In this document: one piece after another, positions 47,254 through 55,131 of the stretch | Numbering within the stretch: position 1 is the stretch's first letter | Layout of the letters: each line of letters opens with the position of its first letter | NCBI GenBank assembly: GCA_016933965.1 | Contig: JAFGTS010000040.1 | Span: 1 to 64,000 of the forward strand | DNA: 64,000 nt | Direction of reading: 5' to 3' | Origin: Deltaproteobacteria bacterium | GTDB taxonomy: Bacteria > Desulfobacterota > Syntrophia > Syntrophales > UBA2210 | Notes under the pieces: model-generated | Told to the model about the DNA's origin: nothing | The model's input: only the letters and a program-made list of their open reading frames with translations | Databases searched by the model: none | Made by a program: the position numbers and the translations under genes

Positions 47254-48477
47254 ATGGATTTTGACTTCAACAGCGACCAGAACATGTTCAGGGACAGCTT
47301 CAGGAGATTTCTGGATAAGGAGATCGCCCCGATCGTTGATGAGAGAGACAAGAAAGGACCGCTTGCCAGAGAGGAAGCGATAGGGTTCATGAAGAAGTTC
47401 AAAAAGATCGGTGTCGGCTGGGACCCCCAGAGCCTCAAAGGGTTTATGCAGGACTTCATGACGTTCGGGATCCTCACGGAGGAGCTGTCCCGTGTCTGGC
47501 TCAGCCTGGACCTGGTCTATACGATGAATTTCGGTCAGACGCTGCTCCTTCTCGCGCCGGACGCAATGAGAGAAAAACTGATGCCGCAGTGGCGGGAAGG
47601 GGGGCTGATCAGCTGTAACGCCATAACCGAGCCCAACGCGGGTTCAGACCACAGGAGCATGAGGACCACCGCCGTTCTCGACGGGGACAAATATATCATC
47701 AATGGTTCGAAGACCTGGGTGAGCAATGCCCCGATCGCCGATATATGTCTCCTTGTCGCAAAGGACGAAACGGGCAGGGAAAGCGCCTTTCTGATCGATC
47801 GGGAGGAATCTCCCTTTCAGACGAGAGAGCTGCTGAAGCTGGGCCTGCACGCCGGCCCCACGGGGGAGATGTTTTTTGATGAGTGTTGTATCCCCCGGGA
47901 GAACAATGTCATGGAGATGGTCTCCACGGCGTTCTCGAGCGGACGACGTGAAGAGATCATGGAAGAATTTCCGCTGGTGACCGAAATGGGGCTCTGGAAG
48001 CTCTTCAACGTAATGTCCCCCGTCAGTGCCATCTTCTGCTTTTCGCGCTCCTGGATGGCGCTGGCGGCGGTGGGTGTGTGCCGGGCCGCCCTGGAGGCGT
48101 CGATCGCATATGCGAAGGAGCGGGAGCAGTTCGGGAGGCCGATCGGCAAGACCCAGACCATCCAGGGTATGATCTACGAGATGATGGCCCTGACGGAAAC
48201 GTCCCGGCTCCTCTCGTACCGTGCACTGGACCTCACCATGAAGGGGAGCGGGGAGGCCCGGCTCATGTCGTCCCTGGCAAAGGGGTATGCCGCGGAGGCG
48301 GCGGTCAGGGTGGCTTCAAGCGCCATTCAGATCCACGGCGCCATGGGGCTTTCCGTGGACCTGCCGCTGGAACGCTATTTCAGGGATGCCCGGTCGTGGA
48401 CCATTCCCGACGGTACGACGGAGATACAGAAACTGGTCGTGGGGAATGAAGCGCTGGGAATGTCGGCCTATGTCTGA
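47254..48477 (+). CDS. Acyl-CoA dehydrogenase family protein
   Basis: 407 residues from the ATG at 47254 (GGAGGG upstream); an earlier ATG at 47206 adds 16 non-family residues. FAD-binding signatures: CNAITEPNAGSD, KTWVSNAPIADICLLVA, EREQFGRPIGKTQTIQ and QIHGAMGLSVDLPLERYFRDAR. The C-terminal helix normally carrying the catalytic Glu (Y-E-G-T) reads PDGTTEIQ, with Asp at residue 386. A 30-residue insertion (about 225-255, with GRREEIMEEFPLVTEMGLWKLFNV) is not typical of fatty acyl-CoA enzymes. It probably oxidises an unusual acyl-CoA, perhaps cyclic or branched. The flanking ligases suggest they supply its substrate. Confidence 0.9.
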   Translation: MDFDFNSDQNMFRDSFRRFLDKEIAPIVDERDKKGPLAREEAIGFMKKFKKIGVGWDPQSLKGFMQDFMTFGILTEELSRVWLSLDLVYTMNFGQTLLLLAPDAMREKLMPQWREGGLISCNAITEPNAGSDHRSMRTTAVLDGDKYIINGSKTWVSNAPIADICLLVAKDETGRESAFLIDREESPFQTRELLKLGLHAGPTGEMFFDECCIPRENNVMEMVSTAFSSGRREEIMEEFPLVTEMGLWKLFNVMSPVSAIFCFSRSWMALAAVGVCRAALEASIAYAKEREQFGRPIGKTQTIQGMIYEMMALTETSRLLSYRALDLTMKGSGEARLMSSLAKGYAAEAAVRVASSAIQIHGAMGLSVDLPLERYFRDARSWTIPDGTTEIQKLVVGNEALGMSAYV

Positions 48478-48506
48478 CCAGCGATATACGGGGAAGGCTG
48501 AGAATC

Positions 48507-50378
48507 ATGAAAGAAAACCTGTACGCACCTAAACCCTGGTTGAATTTCTATAAGAAACTGGGAATTCCCGAAACCATGGAGCCCTATCCTGAAATACCCC
48601 TTCATCAACTGCTCGACGATACCGCCCGGGAACATCCGGACAGCACTGCCATTATTTACATGGATGGTGAGATCACCTTCGGGCGTCTGAAAAAGGAAAC
48701 GGAGAAACTCGCAGCGGCCCTTGCAGGCCTGGGTGTCAGGAAAGGTGAAACGGTTACCATACTCCTTCCCACATCAGCCCAGTTCGCCATATCCATCTGG
48801 GGCATCAGCAGAACGGGAGCGACACAGCTCTGGGCGAGCACCATGCTCAAGGAAATGGAATTGATCGATCTTCTCAACCAGACGGGCTCTAAAACTATCA
48901 TCACCCTTGATACGAATCTGGATATGATACGTGTGATCAAGGCTCGCACGAACCTGAAACATGTCATCATAACAGCCCTTGATGATTACTCGGCCACAGA
49001 AAGACCGCTGGGTGAGGACATCGAAGGGGTTTTCCGGTTCAGAAAGCTCATAGCCGACCATCCCTCCGTTCCTCCCCGGGTGGATATCGATCCAAAGAAT
49101 GATTGCGCCCTTCTGAGATTCACCGGAGGGGCCACAGGAATTCCCAAGGGTGTCATGTCAAGCCACTTCAATCTGACCGCGAACACCAGGCAGATCCAGG
49201 GAATGCTGCCTATCATCGGGGCGGTGAAAGGGAAGAACCTCGTCACCATCGTTCCCCTGTTGATGTTCCATTTGGGTGGGTTCACCTATATCTACATGAC
49301 GGCGCTCGGCCTTACCCAGATACTGCTGTCCGACAACCGGGATTACGAGAGCATAGTAAATATGATGAATACCTATCGACCGTTCCTGTCCGCCCTCGTT
49401 CCGGCGCAGTGGATGAAGGTTTCCGCGGATAAGCGGCTCACACACACGCCGTTGCTTGGATTATCAGGGGCGGCGCCGCTTCCCTCGGACGTTACCAGGG
49501 AGATCGAAACGGAAAGAGGGGGTGTCGTCACGGACGTGTACGGGCAGTCTGAGGCCAACTGCCTGGTTACGGCAAACCTCTCAATTGCGGCCAAGCTCCT
49601 GCCCGGAGGCGATCGATCGCTCGTGTGGGTCGGTCGAACCATGCCGATGGCCGTAAAAGTGCTGCCCCATCTGATCGACTTCGCGCAATCCCGGCCGGGA
49701 AGGATGATCGTAACGCTCCTGAAGCCGATATTTTTGCCGCTCCTGAAGAGAGGGGTGAAAAAGAAAGCGATGAGCGGGAAAAAGGTTCGCGGCTTCAAGG
49801 AAGGTGTCGGCACCCCCCTCCCGGATACCGATGTGAAGCTCCTGGATGTCACAACTGGAAAGGAAGTTGGAATAGGAGAGCCGGGAGAGCTCTTCTATCG
49901 GGGACCCCAGCTTATGATGGGCTATTTCCCGGAAACTGGCAGCGGCCTTACAGAGGACGGTTATCTGGGAAGCGGCGATGTTGCCATTATGGACGAGGAC
50001 GGATTTTTCCGGATCGTCGACAGAACGAAGGATATGATCAATGTGGGGGGGTTCAAGGTTTACACAGAGGTCCTTGATGAAGCCCTGCGCAGGCATCCTT
50101 CCGTCTTTCTGGCCGGCTGTGTCGGTGTTCCTGACCCGGCGCGGCCGGGAAGTGAAATTGTAAAGGCGTTCATTCAGCTGAAAGAGGGGGAAGTCCCGCG
50201 ACCGGACCTGGAAAAAGAACTGACGGCCCTGGTGGAGAAGTCACTGTCCGCCTACTACAAACCCAAAATATATGTCTTCCTTGATGAGATCCCCCTCTCC
50301 AACGTGGACAAGGTCAACAAGCTCGCTCTCAGGGAGATGACGGGTAACCACGGGGCCGGTCAGATCCCGAAATCCTGA
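48507..50378 (+). CDS. AMP-dependent acyl-CoA ligase (second of the cassette)
   Basis: 623 residues. FTGGATGIPKGVMSSH (about 205-220) is the phosphate loop. The adenylate site is DVYGQSEANCLV, followed by GSGDVAIMDEDGFFRIVDRTKDMINVGGFKVYTEVLDEAL. The C-terminal NVDKVNKLALRE carries the lysine where GK is usual. A 65-residue insertion (about 375-430; PMAVKVLPHLIDFAQSRPGRMIVTLLKPIFLPLLKRG) may contact the membrane. It starts 29 bases after the dehydrogenase stop, so the two are co-transcribed. Substrate unknown; it differs enough from the ligase at 45378 that the two probably act on different acids. Confidence 0.88.
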   Translation: MKENLYAPKPWLNFYKKLGIPETMEPYPEIPLHQLLDDTAREHPDSTAIIYMDGEITFGRLKKETEKLAAALAGLGVRKGETVTILLPTSAQFAISIWGISRTGATQLWASTMLKEMELIDLLNQTGSKTIITLDTNLDMIRVIKARTNLKHVIITALDDYSATERPLGEDIEGVFRFRKLIADHPSVPPRVDIDPKNDCALLRFTGGATGIPKGVMSSHFNLTANTRQIQGMLPIIGAVKGKNLVTIVPLLMFHLGGFTYIYMTALGLTQILLSDNRDYESIVNMMNTYRPFLSALVPAQWMKVSADKRLTHTPLLGLSGAAPLPSDVTREIETERGGVVTDVYGQSEANCLVTANLSIAAKLLPGGDRSLVWVGRTMPMAVKVLPHLIDFAQSRPGRMIVTLLKPIFLPLLKRGVKKKAMSGKKVRGFKEGVGTPLPDTDVKLLDVTTGKEVGIGEPGELFYRGPQLMMGYFPETGSGLTEDGYLGSGDVAIMDEDGFFRIVDRTKDMINVGGFKVYTEVLDEALRRHPSVFLAGCVGVPDPARPGSEIVKAFIQLKEGEVPRPDLEKELTALVEKSLSAYYKPKIYVFLDEIPLSNVDKVNKLALREMTGNHGAGQIPKS

Positions 50379-50468
50379 GTCAGACATGGGATCAGGTCAA
50401 TCTGCATCTTCCTGAAAAATAGATGGCGGTGCATGCCTTCTCTTTCTCTTATTTCCTGTCAAAGGCGA

Positions 50469-51650
50469 TTACTTCACTATTTTTTGTTTATCAAAGTGTC
50501 CTGCGGGAGGCACTGTTCTCTTGTCAGTGGAATAACGTACAGACCCTGTCGGACATACATCTCGACAGGCATAGCAGGAAAAACAATCCGGTATGGTCTT
50601 TTTGTCGTTCTTTAGGATAGCGCTCATAACCGTCGTGGGGCATGCGGCAGCGCACTTTTCACAGGCAATACAGGTTTCATAATTAACGTTTACCCTTACG
50701 CGGCTTATTTTTTCTATAAGCCACCCCACTAACCCGAAGGGACAAAAGATGTGGCACCACGGACGGTAGATAAAAAGAGAAGCAACAAGGAGCGCAACGA
50801 TGAATATACTGCCTGCGAGAACAACGTGTCCTGGGTTGAAGATCTTGAAAGGATCAATTGGTTCTACAATATCGATTCCCCACAAAAAAGCGACAATGGT
50901 AAAGATACCCAGAAATGCGATACGGAGTGTGTTCGTCAGGACAAAGGGCAGCTTTATCTGTTTCCCGAAAACAGCCTTCTTCTTACCGGTCCGATTGATA
51001 TGAAAAATAAGGTCCTGCAGGGTCCCCACCTGACAACCCCAGGCACAGATATACTTGTTTACGAGGAAGACGCATGCCAAAAAAACTGTCAGTGCAATAA
51101 TCCGAGGGGGGAAGATTGCTCCTGTCGAGCCATAGAGATAAATGGCATCCTTGACCGTACCCATCGGACTGGGATCGGAGCCGAGTATAACACCAAAGAT
51201 CAGGATGGCAGTGAACAACATCCACTTCCTGAGTCGCTGGCTAACTTTACGCTTGTTAAAGATCATGTAAACCGTTACCAGAAAAACCGCCCAGAAAAAA
51301 AATTTGACCAGGATCTTGATCCAGTTCTTGGAAGCATGTTCGGAGGCCAATGCCAATTTTTTCAGGACAAGCGCTGAAATCTGGGGAGGGGTACCGTATG
51401 TCTCCAGCGTATTCTCCAGATCGGATTTTGCCTGCAACCCAAAAATTTCCCTGAGGACCTGATTAGACAAATTATTGGTCTGACCGAATTGTGCGACAGT
51501 CATCCCCCTTTCAATAATCAGAGTATCAGGCTTTGGCAACTTTTCAGGTTTGTCACCCCATATCTTGGCAGATATTAATGACAATCCAACCACAGCAATA
51601 ATCAATACAATAAAGAGAGCAACTGTCTTCAAAATTGTTCGGTTGATCAT
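50469..51650 (-). CDS. NapH-like membrane polyferredoxin
   Basis: 393 residues. An N-terminal membrane helix and a periplasmic stretch (about 30-115) precede four to five further helices. CAWGCQ and CHIFCPFG (C-x3-C / C-x3-C-P) mark the NapH/MauN/RdxA membrane family. The C-terminal cytoplasmic part has two [4Fe-4S] motifs, CIACEKCAAACP and CFSCYACRDVCP. It probably passes electrons across or along the inner membrane. The N-terminal extension with a PDTLIIERGMTVAQFG segment resembles a DUF-type domain found in related proteins of anaerobes. Followed upstream by an MscS gene in the same direction; no reductase genes nearby. Confidence 0.85.
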   Translation of the reverse strand: MINRTILKTVALFIVLIIAVVGLSLISAKIWGDKPEKLPKPDTLIIERGMTVAQFGQTNNLSNQVLREIFGLQAKSDLENTLETYGTPPQISALVLKKLALASEHASKNWIKILVKFFFWAVFLVTVYMIFNKRKVSQRLRKWMLFTAILIFGVILGSDPSPMGTVKDAIYLYGSTGAIFPPRIIALTVFLACVFLVNKYICAWGCQVGTLQDLIFHINRTGKKKAVFGKQIKLPFVLTNTLRIAFLGIFTIVAFLWGIDIVEPIDPFKIFNPGHVVLAGSIFIVALLVASLFIYRPWCHIFCPFGLVGWLIEKISRVRVNVNYETCIACEKCAAACPTTVMSAILKNDKKTIPDCFSCYACRDVCPTGSVRYSTDKRTVPPAGHFDKQKIVK

Positions 51651-51715
51651 AAATCTCTCTCACTAATGTTCAAAACCACTTGTAATATGTCTGCAATCTC
51701 TTCCGTTGGAGCGAT

Positions 51716-52780
51716 TTATTCGGTGGGCTTTTGATTTTGATCTGAACTTGATTCACTCTTTCCATCGAGGGCTTTCAGACGTTCCTGGTGCCCCTTAATA
51801 GTTTCCTTAATCCGTATCTTGTCATCTTCAGGCGCCTCCTTTAATGCGGCTTCGAGTTCTTCAATATTTTTAACCAGACTCTTTTTCTCATTTTCGGTTC
51901 TTTCAGCTTGCTCAGCCTTGTCAAACGCGATCTCCTCCGCATTTATACTCCCTTTAGCTGATGTCACGGCAACCGAAACCGGAACGATTTTCTGATCATC
52001 ACCCATCCGTCTTTGGATCATAATAGTTGGCGACATGATTTCGATACCTTGCTCATGCAGCGTATCCAATATTGACTGATAGAGGTTTGAGCGAACCGAT
52101 ATCATTTTTTTAACTTCCGTTAATAAACCAGCTACGCGGTATTCAACTGAATAATTACCAAGATCTAAAATGTGTACAAACGGTTCTTCGAGCCCACTTT
52201 TTTCGGCAGCTTGTATGAGAAGAGATTCGACCAGAGAATGGTGAACATCGTATCCTAAAGACAGAGAAGCCGAGATTATTGTTCCCGAGCTGCGGATTGT
52301 GGTGACCGCATTTTTGATCAGGTAAGTATTGGAAAGCGAAATGAGCTCACGCATTTCGGTTTGAATCTCAGTATCGAACAACCCTCGCTCCGAAACGCGT
52401 CCGAAATGATCGCCTACACGAATAAAATCACCAGTCCGAAACGGTTTTGTTATTCGAAGGACTATACCAGCCATCAGGTTGGATACAATGTTCGTTGACG
52501 AAAACGCAATGACACCTGAAATAAGAATCCCGATCAGTCCTATCAATTGGTTGCGGGAGCTTTCGCTTATCGGTAAAGCAAGAATTATGGTAAGAAGTCC
52601 TCCAAGAGTCAGCCCAAGCAAAATCATATGCCGGGGGAACTTCCGCTCATTGCCGAGATCAGGGTGCTTTCCGATAAGAAACCAATGTCCGGCTCGAAGA
52701 ATTATACATACCCCTATGACCGTTAATAAGGCTGGTAAAAAAGTTATTAACTCATGCACTAAATTCTCTGATTCCAGCAT
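51716..52780 (-). CDS. Small-conductance mechanosensitive channel (MscS family)
   Basis: 354 residues. Three membrane segments (about 10-95) end in the pore helix region (GVIAFSSTNIVSNLMAGIVLRITKPFRTGDFIRVGDHFGRVSERGLF), the MscS core. A beta-domain follows (about 120-260), with a C-terminal coiled coil (about 290-335) rich in Glu/Lys. It releases solutes on hypo-osmotic shock. The first TM pair is shorter than in E. coli MscS, and the C-terminal coiled-coil tail is longer. Downstream (51650) lies the NapH-like gene, 65 bases away. AT-rich upstream region. Confidence 0.88.
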   Translation of the reverse strand: MLESENLVHELITFLPALLTVIGVCIILRAGHWFLIGKHPDLGNERKFPRHMILLGLTLGGLLTIILALPISESSRNQLIGLIGILISGVIAFSSTNIVSNLMAGIVLRITKPFRTGDFIRVGDHFGRVSERGLFDTEIQTEMRELISLSNTYLIKNAVTTIRSSGTIISASLSLGYDVHHSLVESLLIQAAEKSGLEEPFVHILDLGNYSVEYRVAGLLTEVKKMISVRSNLYQSILDTLHEQGIEIMSPTIMIQRRMGDDQKIVPVSVAVTSAKGSINAEEIAFDKAEQAERTENEKKSLVKNIEELEAALKEAPEDDKIRIKETIKGHQERLKALDGKSESSSDQNQKPTE

Positions 52781-53138
52781 TTGGGATACCCGTTATTCCC
52801 CATCGAACACTATAATATATGGTTTCTCTTCAATTACACATAATGCTATTTTATAGGATAAAAAAGAAAGCTATATTTATGACTTAATTCCCCCGTTAAA
52901 TGCTTAAAAAATAAAGTGCCTGTGATGATGTTTGTCAATAATCTTGAATATAAACGTTGATACGTCAGGATGAATCCTGTTGATTCATTGTAAAAAAGGC
53001 TTCCTCCCGGGATCCCGTGTCTTTGTTATTTCAGGTTTACGCATTTTTTTAGACTGCAATTGTCGTAAACATCGGAAGTCAAACGTAACATGCGGTACCA
53101 AACATCTAAGGCATTTAAATAAAGGAAAACTAAGCCCA
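52781..53138. other. AT-rich intergenic region before mscS
   Basis: No gene seen. Markedly AT-rich compared with the flanking genes, with short open frames on the minus strand (to about 60 residues) that look random. TATAGT-like elements on the minus strand near 52807-52815 may serve the mscS gene. Confidence 0.4.
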
Positions 53139-54929
53139 TCATAGAGGTTTCTTTGCCTGCGAAGAGCGGCCCTTTCTCTGGGAGGGAGGAATACCATGGA
53201 ACCCCTCCCAAAGACCCATGAAAAATCGGCCGGCATTTGAACCCAGCGATCGAGAGCGATAACCGCCCTCTTGAACGATGATTGTCGGAAGCCCGAGCGT
53301 TCCGATCAAACGTCCATTTTCATAGAAATCAGTTGTCGAAAGATTCCATGTTCCAGTCGGATCTCCTTTGGCCGTATCAAGACCGAAGGCGACAAGCAGA
53401 AAGGTCGCCCGAAACCGGCTGATTCTGTGAAGCGCCTTTCGCAGGACCCTGGTGTAGGTTGCGGCATCGATCTTCTCAGGGAGAGGGTAATTGATATTAA
53501 AGCCTTCTCCGGAGTCTTCACCGCGCTCATTGCGGAAGCCACTAAAGTAGGGATATGCTGAACGAGGATGACCGTGAATTGAAATCGTCAGGACGTCCTG
53601 CCGCTCATAGAAGATGTCCTGTGTCCCGTTCCCGTGATGGTAATCGATGTCAAGAACGGCGACCTTCCCATACCGGCTGAGGAAATGTGCCGCCACAGCC
53701 GCTGAATTGAAGTAGCAGAAACCGCCGAACGCGTTTCTTTCTGCGTGGTGTCCCGGTGGGCGGACCAGGGCATAGGCAAGGCGGTAGCCATCAAGAATTG
53801 CCTGGGCCACTGTAAGCGCGCAATCAACAGCCCGTTTTGCCGCCAGGTAGGCGTTCCGGTTCAATGGCGTAAAGGTATCAATGCAATAATAGCCCGCCCG
53901 GACGGGCATTTCCCGGGGAGGATGTGCCTTGTTACGGATGGGAAACACATATGGGTAAACGGATATTCCCGGTTGCATCTGCGAACACATTCGCTTGAAA
54001 TATTCCACATAGTGGGTGTTGTGGATCGCCTTGATATTTTTTTCCGGGAAGTGACGAGGTGTCATTCTGTCAAAGAGATCCATTCCTTCGATGCCTTCCA
54101 GTATCCGCTGAATCCGGGCTGGTGCTTCAACATACCCCCGTTCGTGAACGTGGTGGATATCATGCTTGTCGTTCACGACAAGGGCGATCCTCTTTTCCAT
54201 GGAGCGGGTGGTTTGTACGGAGAACGCCGGCCTCGTCACAGTATATCGGGGCGGGCGCAACCGGACGGGATCATCCGTTACTGAGGATTCAACCATTTCA
54301 ATATAGCCCGGTGGGCAGGAGTCTCCATATTTCCTTTTCAGAATAGCCCGGATAACATGGCGCAGTATGTCCCGCGAGAGACTTACATTCCTTCCGAGGG
54401 GGTCGAAAACAAGATAGGGCGGACAGTCATGCTCAGGTTTGAAAGGTGTTTCATAGGCCGTGTTGATAATCGGATATGCTCCGTATTGCTCATAGAACTT
54501 GAGGCGTTTCCGGTTCTGCTTCAATACTTGCTTGTCACGGCACAGATGTTTTTCGTCGGGCAGACATTCAAAAAAGAGTCCCTCGTTGGTCAACTTTGCC
54601 GCCTCTTCCCGCACACGATCATAGAGGGCTCCCCCGACACCGCGACCGGCTCGTTCCGGCTCTATCGAGAGATAATCAAGATAACAGAACCCCAGATCGG
54701 GAGCGTGCTGCATCAGGGCGAAGCCTTTCACATTCCCCTGGGAATCTTCGGCGATGAAGATGATTGAGCGGAAACGATATTTCAGGGGATTTTTTAACTG
54801 GTGCGGGAGGCGCGCGATGTCCTTTTCATCGAGTTCGTTGAACTGATTTCTCAGGATGGCCTGTACCTGCACGATCGCTTCTCGGTCACGGGGAAGCGTG
54901 TCGTCATAAATGCGCCGGATACGAAACAT
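53139..54929 (-). CDS. GNAT acetyltransferase fused to an acetylpolyamine amidohydrolase/HDAC-type deacetylase
   Basis: 596 residues from the ATG at 54929 (GGAGG nine bases upstream). Residues 1-170 are a GNAT fold: YLDYLSIEPERAGRGVGGALYDRVREEA holds the acetyl-CoA R-x-x-G-x-G loop (93-100). A linker (170-245) precedes a complete arginase-fold deacetylase. Its His dyad is H394-H395 (PPGHHAERNAFGG), zinc ligands D429 and H431 (DIDYHHGNG) and D518 (FGLDTAKGDPTG), and the catalytic Tyr Y557 (QEGGY). GYYCIDTFTPLNRNAYLAAKRAVD is the acetylpolyamine-amidohydrolase style. Acetyl-transfer and deacetylation are thus joined. Targets could be acetylated polyamines or protein lysines. Single gene, between mscS and the beta-helix gene. 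Confidence 0.9.
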   Translation of the reverse strand: MFRIRRIYDDTLPRDREAIVQVQAILRNQFNELDEKDIARLPHQLKNPLKYRFRSIIFIAEDSQGNVKGFALMQHAPDLGFCYLDYLSIEPERAGRGVGGALYDRVREEAAKLTNEGLFFECLPDEKHLCRDKQVLKQNRKRLKFYEQYGAYPIINTAYETPFKPEHDCPPYLVFDPLGRNVSLSRDILRHVIRAILKRKYGDSCPPGYIEMVESSVTDDPVRLRPPRYTVTRPAFSVQTTRSMEKRIALVVNDKHDIHHVHERGYVEAPARIQRILEGIEGMDLFDRMTPRHFPEKNIKAIHNTHYVEYFKRMCSQMQPGISVYPYVFPIRNKAHPPREMPVRAGYYCIDTFTPLNRNAYLAAKRAVDCALTVAQAILDGYRLAYALVRPPGHHAERNAFGGFCYFNSAAVAAHFLSRYGKVAVLDIDYHHGNGTQDIFYERQDVLTISIHGHPRSAYPYFSGFRNERGEDSGEGFNINYPLPEKIDAATYTRVLRKALHRISRFRATFLLVAFGLDTAKGDPTGTWNLSTTDFYENGRLIGTLGLPTIIVQEGGYRSRSLGSNAGRFFMGLWEGFHGIPPSQRKGRSSQAKKPL

Positions 54930-55131
54930 AAAGGAATACCTCCAGTGATGAAAGTAAGAATATCATACTGTTGGTCACTGTGGTATCTTTTGTTTAACTT
55001 CCCCAGATACTTCAACCTCATGTTAAATCAGAGGCCTGCAATATTTTGGCAATTCACAACTTCATTTCGATAGGGAATACATCCCTCTCCCCCGGATCAA
55101 GGATCTCAGATGAGAATGGTTCATCCATGTC

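Noticed and set aside
52985-53236. Small minus-strand frames in the AT-rich gap before mscS
   Set aside because: Random-looking composition, overlap with the deacetylase end, no ribosome site.
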